NCBI RefSeq assembly: GCF_008124865.1
Contig: NZ_VNHY01000002.1
Span: forward strand, 1-64,000
Reading direction: 5' to 3'
Source: Fodinibius salinus
Lineage (GTDB): Bacteria; Bacteroidota; Rhodothermia; Balneolales; Balneolaceae
DNA length: 64,000 nt
The notes beneath the pieces are model-generated. The model worked only from the letters and a program-made list of their open reading frames with translations, made no database searches and was not told the origin of the DNA. The stretch's first letter is position 1. The number at the start of each line of letters is the position of its first letter. The translations under genes were made by a program, and so were the position numbers. Below are positions 55,407 through 64,000 of the stretch, piece after piece.

Positions 55407-56957
55407 CTATACAAACAGAATCACCAGCAGAGTGTATAGGCCGGCACCTAGGCCCGCAGCAGTAAGTGCCAGCGGAATTTGGGTATAAACGTGATCCATA
55501 AGATCACAGCCGGTAGCCAGTGACGAAAGGATAGTGGTATCCGAAATGGGCGAACACTGATCCCCGAAGACACTGCCGCCTACCACTGCTCCGAAGCAGA
55601 GGGTGATAAAAAACTCATCGGGCATCACTGACCATGCCAACGGCATTGCTACAGGAAACACCACTGCATAAGTTCCCCACGATGTACCTGCTGCAAAAGC
55701 AATAATCATACAAAGCAGCATTAATATAGCAGGCAAGACAGGCGGAGCAATAGCACCTCCCACCAGTTCAACAACGTATGCTGCAGTTCCCACAGAATCA
55801 GCTACTTCTTTTAAGGTAACCGCCAACGCCAAGATGATAGCGCCTATCGTCACCCCTTTACATCCATCTACAAAACCATCCATGACTGTTTTTAACTTCA
55901 TACCTTTGGCCAGCGCCACAAACATGCCTGTAAGCACAGCCAGCACAAAGGCTTCGGCAATAAGTAAGGTCGGATCTTCGGTATTGCCCATAATGTAGGC
56001 TGTATATCCATACGGGATGATAGCTACCCCCAACAACGTACCGATGGGACCAAAGAAATCTACCAGCCCGGAACTGTAATCTTCCGGAATATCCATTTCA
56101 GTTAGTTCGGATGAGGACATTGGATCTGCCCCATCACGGTCAAGCTTACCGGTCTCTCGGGATCGGCTGATCGCTTTACGCATCTTTTTGCCCGGCACCC
56201 ACGGCAACAGCTCCCACGCAAACAGGAAGGTAATGATGAGGGCAAAAATCCCATAAAAATTAAACGGCAGGGCCTGTATAAAAAATGCCACACCATCCTG
56301 CGTAGTCTCAAAAAGTGGAATCGTTCCTACCACAAGTCCGGCAATATAAATAGGCCAAACGTTAAACGGAATTATCGTTGCGGCGGGAGATGCAGTAGAA
56401 TCAACCATATACGAAAGTTCTTCATGAGACACTTCTTGCTCGTCAGCAATAGGCCGAACAGTAGCTCCCGTCAACACCGTACTTATGGTCCCGCCCTGAT
56501 GAAAGACAAGCCCCATCAGCCAGGTAAAAAACTTGGCAGACTTGGGACCTCGTACAATCTTTTCACTGGCCCATGCGGCAAACCTTTCGGCCCCGCCGGT
56601 GCGCGTCCAAATACCAATGAGTCCGCCAAGCGACCATAAATAAACCAGTAGAATAAGAGCAAAATCTTCTGTGCCAATCGACGGTATCAGGTAGGCATCA
56701 ACGATATTGATATTACCGGATATAAATCCCCCGAGAGCAATACCCACAAACAACGAACTAATCACTTCTTTGGTCCAAAAAGCCAATCCAATAGCTACAA
56801 GCGGCGGAAGGATCGACCAAAAACCGAAGTGCCCGCCCTGTTTGGGAATCTCCCCTGCAAAGACAATCCCTACTACCACTACAATAAATGCGATAGTAAG
56901 ATTAAGCCAGTTACCGTCGGATATTTGCCACGAAGAGCCGTTGTTCATTTTGGTCAT
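55407..56957 (-). CDS. NhaC-family Na+/H+ antiporter
   Basis: This 516-residue inner-membrane protein has about 12 helices and the NhaC/ArcD-like pattern. Landmarks are WSILPPLVAIGLAFWTKEV, GTISTVLTGATVRPIADEQEVSHEELSYMVDSTASP (partial landmark), and the late GSVFGDQCSPISDTTILSS with conserved polar residues in the transport core. It exchanges sodium for protons, which fits a salt-tolerant lifestyle. A cytosolic loop of about 40 charged residues is present near the middle. It is transcribed alone. Confidence 0.88.
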   Translation of the reverse strand: MTKMNNGSSWQISDGNWLNLTIAFIVVVVGIVFAGEIPKQGGHFGFWSILPPLVAIGLAFWTKEVISSLFVGIALGGFISGNINIVDAYLIPSIGTEDFALILLVYLWSLGGLIGIWTRTGGAERFAAWASEKIVRGPKSAKFFTWLMGLVFHQGGTISTVLTGATVRPIADEQEVSHEELSYMVDSTASPAATIIPFNVWPIYIAGLVVGTIPLFETTQDGVAFFIQALPFNFYGIFALIITFLFAWELLPWVPGKKMRKAISRSRETGKLDRDGADPMSSSELTEMDIPEDYSSGLVDFFGPIGTLLGVAIIPYGYTAYIMGNTEDPTLLIAEAFVLAVLTGMFVALAKGMKLKTVMDGFVDGCKGVTIGAIILALAVTLKEVADSVGTAAYVVELVGGAIAPPVLPAILMLLCMIIAFAAGTSWGTYAVVFPVAMPLAWSVMPDEFFITLCFGAVVGGSVFGDQCSPISDTTILSSLATGCDLMDHVYTQIPLALTAAGLGAGLYTLLVILFV

Positions 56958-57115
56958 AAAAGAAAATATCAGAAATTAAAAAGCCACTTTAATCTGTCTA
57001 AATCATCGCTTCTAATCAAATGGATACTGGACTATCATTGACGGATGATTTTGGTATATTTTAATTCATTTTATCGGAATACATTGATACGAACTCTGCA
57101 AAACTGAACAGCTGT

Positions 57116-57883
57116 ATGACCACTTCTGATTTCGGCACGGGAGAATACGTGCGAAGCATCATAGCTATTACCGCTTTTTTTATCATCTTTCTGATCGCTA
57201 CCCCTGTCATCCTTTTTCTGCTGCTAATTACTTTTGGGAAGGCCTCTAACTTTGTTGTTGAGCAAATCGCTCCATTGATGATGTACCCCGTCTTCTGGAT
57301 CAGCGGAATATCTTTTGATCAAAAGATCCATGCCGATCACCTTCCCGAACCTGCCATTTATATTATTAACCACAGCTCTACACTGGATGTACTTACTATA
57401 CTGGCACTGGGATTACCGAAGATACGCTTCGTAGCCAAATGGGAGTTCCAGTATAATCCCATCTTTCTGCTGCTGGGGCGGCTCACGGGACAGATTTTTA
57501 TCAAACGCGATAAATCAGAAAAAGCCGTTGAGACACTCCAGAAAACATATCGACGTATCAAAAGAGATGAGCTATCTATTATGATGGCGCCCGAAGGATC
57601 GCGTAAACATCCCGGCGTTATCGGCCCATTTAAAAAAGGACCTTTTCGGATGGCGATGGACCTCGATTATCCCATTGTGCCCATATATTTTGAAGGCAAC
57701 CAGCAACTTAGCAAAGGTGGCACGCTGATCACAAAATCAGGAGAACTTACTGCACACATTCATGAAGCGATTGACATTTCGGACTGGACCGTCGATAACC
57801 TGGAACAACATATTACAGAAGTGCGCAGCCGGTATATCAAATGGGCCGGCGTTGAAAATGATGACGTGCGCCCCATTGCTTGA
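57116..57883 (+). CDS. plsC: 1-acyl-sn-glycerol-3-phosphate acyltransferase
   Basis: This 255-residue membrane enzyme makes phosphatidic acid. It has an N-terminal hydrophobic anchor (about 14-40), the catalytic NHSSTLD motif (NHX4D), FIKRDKSEKAVETL, and the substrate motif APEGSRKHPGVIGPFKKG. The order and length fit PlsC. It is followed by a repeat-rich gap of about 185 bp before the CYTH gene. Confidence 0.9.
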   Translation: MTTSDFGTGEYVRSIIAITAFFIIFLIATPVILFLLLITFGKASNFVVEQIAPLMMYPVFWISGISFDQKIHADHLPEPAIYIINHSSTLDVLTILALGLPKIRFVAKWEFQYNPIFLLLGRLTGQIFIKRDKSEKAVETLQKTYRRIKRDELSIMMAPEGSRKHPGVIGPFKKGPFRMAMDLDYPIVPIYFEGNQQLSKGGTLITKSGELTAHIHEAIDISDWTVDNLEQHITEVRSRYIKWAGVENDDVRPIA

Positions 57884-57991
57884 TAATAACACCACTATCC
57901 CGTACCCCAGTGCTTTGGAAAAAGAATTATCCGTAACGAAGCTACGGATGAAAATATACGTTCCTTATTTGTCTCTTGTGGTGATCGGCAC

Positions 57992-58048
57992 GCCCCAAAA
58001 AGCGGGGCTCACGATGACAATTTCAAATGGAGGTGGTTTTGCAAAACC
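57992..58048. repeat. hairpin and palindrome cluster before the CYTH gene
   Basis: GCCCC / GGGGC (57992-57996, 58004-58008) forms one hairpin, and GGTTTTGCAAAACC (58035-58048) is a perfect 14-bp palindrome. The TTTGCAAAACC part also occurs at the end of the 55045 element, so this is probably a related relic. Confidence 0.45.
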
Positions 58049-58067
58049 CTCAACAAATTAAAAAGTG

Positions 58068-58592
58068 ATGAACATTCTCAATATCGAAATTAAAGCACGC
58101 TGTGAAGATCCCGAGACAATCCGCTCTATTCTCGAGGACCAAAATGCCGACTACAAAGGTACCGACCACCAGATAGATACCTACTTTAATGTCCCCGAGG
58201 GACGTCTAAAACTTCGGCAAGGCAACATTGAAAAAAACCTCATTTTTTATCGGCGGCCAAATTCCCAAACCCCCGAAGCCTCTAATATTGATCTCATGCC
58301 GGCCGAACATCCCGAAAAATTACATGCCCTGCTTGATAACGCACTCGGCACTATGGTCGTTGTTGACAAAGAGCGCGAAATCTATTTTATCGACAACGTA
58401 AAATTTCATATCGACCACGTTGAGAAACTAGGCCATTTTGTTGAGATTGAAGCTATTGATGAGGGCGGCAGTATCGGAGAAGAAAAGCTACGTTCGCAGT
58501 GCCAGCACTACCTCGAGCTATTTGATATACCAGCTGAACAGTTGGTGGCTGAGTCTTATTCTGACCTGCTGATGAATTTGGATAGTGATTGA
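58068..58592 (+). CDS. CYTH-domain (class IV adenylate cyclase-like / triphosphatase) protein
   Basis: This 174-residue protein starts at ATG 58068 (a GTG precedes it). The domain signature is LNIEIKARC, the ExExK-like N-terminal strand, followed by DTYFNVPEGRLKLRQG and FHIDHVEKLGHFVEIEA. CYTH proteins include ThTPase, inorganic triphosphatases and CyaB; which reaction is used here is unknown. Confidence 0.85.
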   Translation: MNILNIEIKARCEDPETIRSILEDQNADYKGTDHQIDTYFNVPEGRLKLRQGNIEKNLIFYRRPNSQTPEASNIDLMPAEHPEKLHALLDNALGTMVVVDKEREIYFIDNVKFHIDHVEKLGHFVEIEAIDEGGSIGEEKLRSQCQHYLELFDIPAEQLVAESYSDLLMNLDSD

Positions 58593-58634
58593 TTAAGTGA
58601 TTAAGTGTTAAGTTTTAAGTGTTCAAGTGTTAAG
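58592..58634. repeat. low-complexity AAGTGTTAAG repeat tract
   Basis: About four imperfect tandem copies of (A)TTAAGTG lie directly after the CYTH stop. This resembles the low-complexity arms of four-helix-bundle elements and may be a relic without cargo. The rest of the gap to 58790 shows nothing clear. Confidence 0.4.
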
Positions 58635-58790
58635 CACCAGGGCAACAAAGCTGGGCCGTTGACTGGCGACAGACGACCCCAACATCTAGTTCCAATTTCC
58701 ACCTTCCAACAACCTGCCTTCACGAATCACGTTTCACTATTCCTGATTTTTCCCTTATTCTGCTAGAAATTTGGTCTAAAGAACACTGCT

Positions 58791-60359
58791 ATGAATCTGG
58801 ATAGAAATACATTAATAAAACAACTCGAAGACGATCCTGAAATATGGGATATTATTATCATTGGTGGTGGGGCAACTGGGCTCGGAACCGCCGTTGATGC
58901 CGCCGCTCGCGGATACCAAACCCTGTTGTTAGAACAGCACGATTTTGCCAAAGGCACCTCCAGCCGCAGCACGAAACTAGTTCACGGCGGTGTGCGATAT
59001 CTTCAGCAGGGTGATATTAAACTTGTCAAAGAAGCACTGCGCGAACGCGGGCTGATGCATCAAAATGCCCCTCACCTGGTAAAGAACCTTTCCTTTGTGG
59101 TGCCCGCTTACAAATGGTGGGAAGGGCCCTTTTACGGATTTGGGCTCAAGATCTACGATGCCATGGCCGGCGACCTTGGGTTAGGTCCCTCCAAGCTACT
59201 CTCCAAAGAAGAGACCCTGGAGCATCTGCCTACCCTTGAAACCGACGGACTCGACGGCGGTATTCTTTATCATGATGCCCAATTTGACGACGCCCGCATG
59301 GCCATCACACTGATGCAAACGATCCGCGACCAAGGCGGCACAGCCATCAACTATATGAAAGTAACCGACCTGCTTAAGTCTGATGGCAACATAACCGGCG
59401 TACAGGCCCGTGATCAGGAATCCGGTGATACCTACGAGCTTAAGGCCAAATGCGTAATCAACGCCACCGGTATTTTTACCGACCAGATCAGAAAAATGAA
59501 TAATCCATCTGTCTCATCCATCATTCAGCCAAGCCGCGGCGTTCACATCGTACTAGATGATTCCTTTCAGCCGGGCGACAGCGCCATGCTGGTTCCCCAT
59601 ACCGATGACGGACGCGTTATCTTTGCCATCCCCTGGAAAGAACGCATCCTTATCGGCACCACGGATGTACCAATGGAACAACCCGAACTGGAACCGTATC
59701 CCACCGATGAAGAAATTAACTACCTACTTAAATATGCTCAAAAATACCTGGAAGGCGATCCCACGCGCAGTGACATACTCAGTGCCTATGCCGGCATTCG
59801 TCCCCTTGTCTCACATTCTCCGGATGGTGATACCGCCGACATTTCGCGCGACCATACGCTACTCACCGATTCATCAGGGCTTATCACTATTGCCGGCGGC
59901 AAGTGGACGACCTATCGCAAGATGGCAGAAGATACCATCGACCAAGCAGCCGAGGTAGGAGGATTAGCATCCCGGGAATCCCCAACAGAAGAATTACATC
60001 TCCACGGGTGGACGTTCAACAATGAGCCGGCTGACAGCTTTCAGCAGTACGGCTCCGAATCTTCAGCGCTCAAAGAAATTGCCGAGAATACAGACAATGG
60101 CCGTGAACCCCTGCACCCCAACCTGCCATATACTCCGGCCGAAGTTATCTGGGCGGCCCGCAACGAGATGGCACGCACCGTAGAAGATGTACTGGCCCGG
60201 CGCACACGCGCTCTGCTGCTAGATGCCCGTGCAAGCATAGAAATTGCTGAAGCCGTCGCCAGCCTGCTTGCAAATGAGTTGAACAAAAGTCAGGAATGGG
60301 AAGAAGCACAGGTAGAAGCATTCACCAAATTAGCTAAGCAATATTTGGTGACTCCTTAA
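58791..60359 (+). CDS. glpD: glycerol-3-phosphate dehydrogenase, FAD-dependent
   Basis: This 522-residue enzyme oxidises glycerol-3-phosphate to DHAP and feeds electrons to quinone. It has the FAD motif IIIGGGATGLGTAVDAA, TSSRSTKLVHGGVRYLQQGD, and the C-terminal DAO_C domain with AEVIWAARNEMARTVEDVLARR (partial landmark). The last 26 bases overlap the 3' end of the convergent DUF559 gene. No glycerol kinase is near. Confidence 0.95.
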   Translation: MNLDRNTLIKQLEDDPEIWDIIIIGGGATGLGTAVDAAARGYQTLLLEQHDFAKGTSSRSTKLVHGGVRYLQQGDIKLVKEALRERGLMHQNAPHLVKNLSFVVPAYKWWEGPFYGFGLKIYDAMAGDLGLGPSKLLSKEETLEHLPTLETDGLDGGILYHDAQFDDARMAITLMQTIRDQGGTAINYMKVTDLLKSDGNITGVQARDQESGDTYELKAKCVINATGIFTDQIRKMNNPSVSSIIQPSRGVHIVLDDSFQPGDSAMLVPHTDDGRVIFAIPWKERILIGTTDVPMEQPELEPYPTDEEINYLLKYAQKYLEGDPTRSDILSAYAGIRPLVSHSPDGDTADISRDHTLLTDSSGLITIAGGKWTTYRKMAEDTIDQAAEVGGLASRESPTEELHLHGWTFNNEPADSFQQYGSESSALKEIAENTDNGREPLHPNLPYTPAEVIWAARNEMARTVEDVLARRTRALLLDARASIEIAEAVASLLANELNKSQEWEEAQVEAFTKLAKQYLVTP

Positions 60360-60717
60360 TCTGCTTTATTTGCTGCTTTAATCGCTCTACTACACGCTTG
60401 ATATTATTTTTGATCTGCAGGTCAGTGATCGTTACTACCTTTACACCAAATCTTTCGATCTCTTTCCGACGCCTTTTATCATAACCGGATTTATAATCAG
60501 CCTTGCTGTCTTTGATTTCAATGGCCAGCATAAGCTCCGGAGAATAAAAGTCAACAATATATTCGCCCAGCGGCTTGTGTCGATCAAACTTATAGCCCAG
60601 CAGCTTTCTCTCTCGTAGCTCTTCCCAAAGCAACTTATTGCAAACCGTGCTGTTGTTACGCAGCTTTACTGCCAACGGCACTAATTTTTGATTATATGGA
60701 ATAAATGAAATTGCCAT
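60334..60717 (-). CDS. DUF559 (Vsr-like PD-(D/E)xK) protein
   Basis: This 127-residue protein starts at ATG 60717 (a TTG 27 bases upstream is unlikely). The DUF559 pattern is AVKLRNNSTVCNKLLWEELR, then GEYIVDFYSPELMLAIEIKDSK. The usual VDG after the strand is KDSK here, so the active site is altered but its acidic residues remain. No inverted repeats are seen around it, unlike the copy fused to hemF. It overlaps glpD tail to tail and stands at the edge of the restriction island. Confidence 0.8.
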   Translation of the reverse strand: MAISFIPYNQKLVPLAVKLRNNSTVCNKLLWEELRERKLLGYKFDRHKPLGEYIVDFYSPELMLAIEIKDSKADYKSGYDKRRRKEIERFGVKVVTITDLQIKNNIKRVVERLKQQIKQIKESPNIA

Positions 60718-60933
60718 AACACAGTAAGACCGTTGGGAAACCAAATCCTTACAATTTTTCTCATTTTTCCGACCTGATAATTAGTCAATTGCAACTACGG
60801 ATACCCCTCCCCAAGAATAGTAATAATATCGAGCATGGGGAGAAGCGAAGTGGATCACAACTTACGGTACGGCAATGCCTGTACTGCTGAACAAATAAAT
60901 GCTATATCCGGCAGGTTTTAATTGTTGATCTTT

Positions 60934-61821
60934 CTAGCTCTCCGGACCGGGACTTTTAAATACTTCGTCATGATTCCAGGCGATATAATTGACGGCCGGC
61001 TCATATACCGCACGGACCGGTGGACGAATTTCATCACCGTGAAAGCGCCCCAGCCACAAGTCAAAGCCGTCGGTGCCTACCACTTTTTCGGATATCAAAA
61101 ACTGTAGGTCTTCATCGAGAGTGAATGCGCCCAGATCAAACAGTTTATGATGTAGAGTGCACAGGGCAATGCCGTTGGTGATATCATCCGGACCGCCGTG
61201 ACTATGCCATTTGATATGAGCCGCTTCTATGCAGAGCGTTTTAGCTCCCATCCGCACGTCGAAATCACATATCGCACAACGATACTCGTAGGCCTGCAGC
61301 ACATTATGCCTGAAATTGGGGTCGCGCTTTTTCCGACTTATAGTTTGCTCCTCAAGCGAAATCCCTGTTTCGTGGATAATATCTTCATGAATAGTATCGG
61401 GGAAATGAGCATCCAGCAGTTGGGAACAGATTGTATTGATAACAGAGGGATGCTCTTTCAAAAATTCATAAACTTCCGGCTTAAAGCCCGCCCGGATCTC
61501 TTTCTCCCGCAGATCCGTTTTTCGTACGCCGCCACTACTATTGAGAACCAGCTCATCACCTCTTTCTACCTCCCACATCCCATCGTTCTGCAAACGCCAA
61601 AACGGATAGTGGGTATTCCCTGCATTTCGCGGAGTGCCAAATTCAGTTAGTAATTCCTTCAGCTCGGGGTCAATCTCTTTGTACCCCAACAGCCGCTTAT
61701 CATTATTCTGCAGATACCCAATCGCCAACAGCACCAGCAGCGGCTTGTGGGGTGCCCGGCGGTCACCGCTTTTCCAGACGGTGAGAGATTGGAATTTTTG
61801 CAGGATTTCTTGCTCCGTCAT
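60934..61821 (-). CDS. SBD-HNH phosphorothioate-dependent-type restriction endonuclease
   Basis: This 295-residue protein has an N-terminal sulfur-binding-domain-like region (HKPLLVLLAIGYL, then YPFWRLQNDGMWEV), as in ScoMcrA-type endonucleases. A C-terminal HNH nuclease follows: the zinc Cys pair in RCAICDF, core AAHIKWHSHGG, and NGIALCTLHHKLFD. Such enzymes cut DNA with phosphorothioate or other modifications. It starts 9 bp after mcrC and so appears to be the third gene of the mcrB-mcrC operon. Confidence 0.8.
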   Translation of the reverse strand: MTEQEILQKFQSLTVWKSGDRRAPHKPLLVLLAIGYLQNNDKRLLGYKEIDPELKELLTEFGTPRNAGNTHYPFWRLQNDGMWEVERGDELVLNSSGGVRKTDLREKEIRAGFKPEVYEFLKEHPSVINTICSQLLDAHFPDTIHEDIIHETGISLEEQTISRKKRDPNFRHNVLQAYEYRCAICDFDVRMGAKTLCIEAAHIKWHSHGGPDDITNGIALCTLHHKLFDLGAFTLDEDLQFLISEKVVGTDGFDLWLGRFHGDEIRPPVRAVYEPAVNYIAWNHDEVFKSPGPES

Positions 61822-61830
61822 CTTTTTACC

Positions 61831-63270
61831 TCAAAATAACTTTCGGAGAATATCCATTTCTGTATCCTTCATGGAAAAAGGAATGGCCGTAAGATTAAGT
61901 TGAATATGCCGATTACCTCGACTTATTTCCGCAGTGTGCACATGACGCCCTCGCTCTATTAACGATTCCCACGTTTTCTTTTTACAGGGATACATTAGGG
62001 AACATCGAATTTCTTTATCTTCTGGAAGAGAAGCATAAGCTAATATTTGTAACAAATCGTTGCGGTGCCGCTCCCTAATGGTATCACCAATATTATACCA
62101 GCTTTCGGTATTCAAGTCCTCCCAGTGATCTTTATATTTGGCATCAATGATATGAACTATATCTTCTTTTTCTACGACAAGGTCTGGTACCAGTGAACCT
62201 TGTGAACCGAGAAAGGGTGGATCCCACGAAATTGGTACTACCGTTTCTCGGTTTCGGCCACTTTTTAACGTACCGCCCGTCTGTTGCACAATTTCCCCTA
62301 TTACTGTCTCAACGTATGACTCAAACAACTCTTCCATATTCATCTTCCACGGCAAGCCGCTTAAATCTCCCAAACCAGCTAACCCTTGATTTTCAGTGGT
62401 CCAGACTATGGCCTGTAATCCCTTTTCAATAGCTTCACCCTGTAAGGAAGATGACTGCAAGTAATCAATTTGGAGATTATTAGGTTGTCTGGGAGCACAA
62501 TCAGACACTTTTTGAATGAGCTGATTACACAAATCAACAAGTTGTAGAACATAAACACCAGCATCTCGCTGGGTTGCCAAGCTCTGTCGTTGTTTCTTTA
62601 ATGCAAAATGAACGACAGATTTAAGCTCACGATTTTCCTGCAATTCCGGATATCGACATTTGAAATTCAGGAACTTTCCTTTAGAAACCTGTTTCTGCGC
62701 ATAGTCCGCCCAATCTACTTTTCCTTTGGGCTTGGACCTATGTAACTCGTCCATTTCGAAGCGACGATCGAGCTGTTTGATCAACTCTTCCAGGCGACCC
62801 AAAATAACACTCGATAATACCCACGGTGGAACGCGCCGCTCGGATATTTTAAGCTGTGGCAAATTCAGGATATTGGGTAGAATCTTCCACCCTGTTGTTG
62901 ATAGGATAGGCCCAATACCCTTCCAGCCAAAGCGAGGTGTTATAATCAAACTGTATTCATACTTATGCGTTATTGGAGAAAGAAGAGGAATCGCACCGAC
63001 AGACGTATGTGACCTTAATTTCAACTTTAAACTATCTCCGGAATAATAAATCTCAGAGTCCAGATCTAGTTTATTTAGTGGATCCCTATTAAGATTTAAA
63101 AACTGTTGCCCCAATTTTGCCGTAATTTTGTCCTCATATCGAGCATCCACGTGCTTCGACAAAAATTCAGTACTCAGATAGGCCGTTTGATTATCGTGAA
63201 GCTCTAAGACGTCCGAATGATTAGCCTGTAGATCCTTGGCCCATTCGTCAGCTGTTTGCTTTTTAGCCAT
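61831..63270 (-). CDS. mcrC: McrC-type nuclease subunit of a McrBC restriction system
   Basis: This 479-residue protein has the McrC N-terminal region and a C-terminal PD-(D/E)xK nuclease. The core is GSQGSLVPDLVVEKEDIVHIIDAKYKDHW, given as a landmark only in part, where the Asp and the DAKYK are catalytic. McrC joins the McrB GTPase ring and cuts modified DNA. It lies 14 bp after mcrB and 9 bp before the SBD-HNH gene. Confidence 0.9.
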   Translation of the reverse strand: MAKKQTADEWAKDLQANHSDVLELHDNQTAYLSTEFLSKHVDARYEDKITAKLGQQFLNLNRDPLNKLDLDSEIYYSGDSLKLKLRSHTSVGAIPLLSPITHKYEYSLIITPRFGWKGIGPILSTTGWKILPNILNLPQLKISERRVPPWVLSSVILGRLEELIKQLDRRFEMDELHRSKPKGKVDWADYAQKQVSKGKFLNFKCRYPELQENRELKSVVHFALKKQRQSLATQRDAGVYVLQLVDLCNQLIQKVSDCAPRQPNNLQIDYLQSSSLQGEAIEKGLQAIVWTTENQGLAGLGDLSGLPWKMNMEELFESYVETVIGEIVQQTGGTLKSGRNRETVVPISWDPPFLGSQGSLVPDLVVEKEDIVHIIDAKYKDHWEDLNTESWYNIGDTIRERHRNDLLQILAYASLPEDKEIRCSLMYPCKKKTWESLIERGRHVHTAEISRGNRHIQLNLTAIPFSMKDTEMDILRKLF

Positions 63271-63284
63271 AGCAGTTCTAATCC

Positions 63285-64000
63285 TTAAAGTTGCTCAATC
63301 TCCTGGATATAAGCATGAATAGCATCCGCAAAATTGGCCACATATCCTTGTGATAAATACTCTTTCAAAAGCGGAATCAAATTCGTCTGCATTTGAGTGG
63401 CGGCATCCACATCTTCGTGAGCAATGAAATAGGAGTGTCCGGGCATGAGGTCAAAAGAATCTTCGGAAGCATAATTGATAAAAATAGATAATAATTTCTG
63501 GTAAGCTTCCTTGGTCATCTCATTTCCTTTTTCTTCTACCACTTCTACTTGTGGCCACATATTAAGGAAAGCAAACCGACGACGAATGGCTACATCCAAA
63601 ATAGCGATACTGCGATCTGCCGTATTCATCGTTCCAAGAATATGTAGATTATCAGGAAAGGTTAGCTCTTGGCCAACTTCTCCACCAAAATCATAGGGCA
63701 GTTGAATAGTACGGTCCTCATAAGGCTCCAATCCATAGATAGCCTCACCCAATACTTTCGCCAAATCTGCCCGGTTAATTTCATCAATAACCAACAGAAC
63801 ATTCTCTTCTGTTTGGTAGGCTTGTTCAACGGCATCCAACAAATGTCCCCGGCTAATGCTGAAATTTAATCCTAGCTCTGTTCCTGTAGATGTGGGAAAC
63901 AGTCCTCCAATAAAATTTTCATATGTGATATTGGGATGAAACTGGATGGTCATTCCCTCATTGTCATAATCTTCTTCTAATAATTTATTCGCCAGTCGAG
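63285..64000 (-). CDS. mcrB: McrB-type AAA+ GTPase subunit (5' part outside window)
   Basis: The frame is open to the right edge, so the start and the Walker A region lie beyond 64000. The visible 238 residues hold IQFHPNITYENFIGGL, Walker B VLLVIDEINRADLAKVLGE and the McrB signature GTMNTADRSI, followed by RRRFAFLNMWP. McrB is the GTP-driven motor that recognises modified sites and recruits McrC. A Met at 63951-63953 is internal, not the start. Confidence 0.9.
   Translation of the reverse strand, partial: RLANKLLEEDYDNEGMTIQFHPNITYENFIGGLFPTSTGTELGLNFSISRGHLLDAVEQAYQTEENVLLVIDEINRADLAKVLGEAIYGLEPYEDRTIQLPYDFGGEVGQELTFPDNLHILGTMNTADRSIAILDVAIRRRFAFLNMWPQVEVVEEKGNEMTKEAYQKLLSIFINYASEDSFDLMPGHSYFIAHEDVDAATQMQTNLIPLLKEYLSQGYVANFADAIHAYIQEIEQL

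Noticed and set aside
1-64000. CRISPR arrays, prophage or classic insertion sequences
   Set aside because: No regularly spaced direct repeats, phage structural genes, integrases or transposase motifs were seen.

Overview
The window looks like chromosomal DNA of a Bacteroidota-like bacterium, most likely of the Rhodothermota/Balneolota side of the FCB group (inference). The reasons are: a promoter of the TTG-N21-TAnnTTTG type in front of the only tRNA gene; a CarB that lacks the C-terminal MGS-like allosteric domain; lipoproteins, omp85-type and porin beta-barrels typical of a Gram-negative cell; an NhaC-type Na+/H+ antiporter; and intergenic REP-like hairpins of a kind common in Bacteroidota. 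No phage, plasmid, transposase or CRISPR array is visible.

Layout. 1-4.1 kb: a TolB/PD40-repeat lipoprotein that seems to be one copy of a tandem duplication, a remote HemD-like protein, an omp85-type barrel and an AhpD-like protein. 4.2-10.1 kb: an SGNH hydrolase facing a leftward five-gene run (Fe(3+)-binding lipoprotein, porin, FMN-binding protein, four-TM protein, ApbE flavin transferase) that I read as an iron-linked extracytoplasmic flavin redox operon. It is separated by a 10+10 bp palindromic operator from the divergent protoporphyrinogen oxidase. 11.7-17.1 kb: proline catabolism (PruA) and small housekeeping genes. 17.1-26.6 kb: a complete leftward haem operon, hemH-hemA-hemC-hemD-hemE-hemF-hemB-hemL plus a small membrane gene. 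26.8-34.9 kb: a two-component system, an SDR, a DUF58 protein, an amidinotransferase-fold hydrolase and a penicillin-acylase-type hydrolase. 35-41.8 kb: carA and carB behind a leader with a short ORF and an intrinsic terminator, then recQ. 42.6-52.5 kb: ddl, a peptide-type binding protein, nadK, mdh, a NYN-domain protein, a flippase, aroQ, a HIT protein and an MBL hydrolase. 52.7-60.4 kb: tRNA-Lys, ftsH, an NhaC antiporter, plsC, a CYTH protein and glpD. 60.3-64 kb: a restriction island (DUF559 nuclease, SBD-HNH endonuclease, McrC, McrB running off the edge).

The most unusual thing is a set of small elements bounded by inverted repeats. Each carries one small non-transposase ORF. A 448-bp element with a DUF559 nuclease domain has landed at the 5' end of hemF and now makes an in-frame nuclease-HemF fusion. 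A 575-bp element carries a GIY-YIG nuclease between two perfect 29-bp inverted REP hairpins. A ~595-bp element carries a four-helix-bundle (23S rRNA IVS-type) protein between degenerate inverted arms. REP-like hairpins without an ORF are scattered in other gaps and resemble the ends of the GIY-YIG element. I propose these as a family of nuclease- or cargo-bearing REP-type elements. Their mechanism of movement is unknown.
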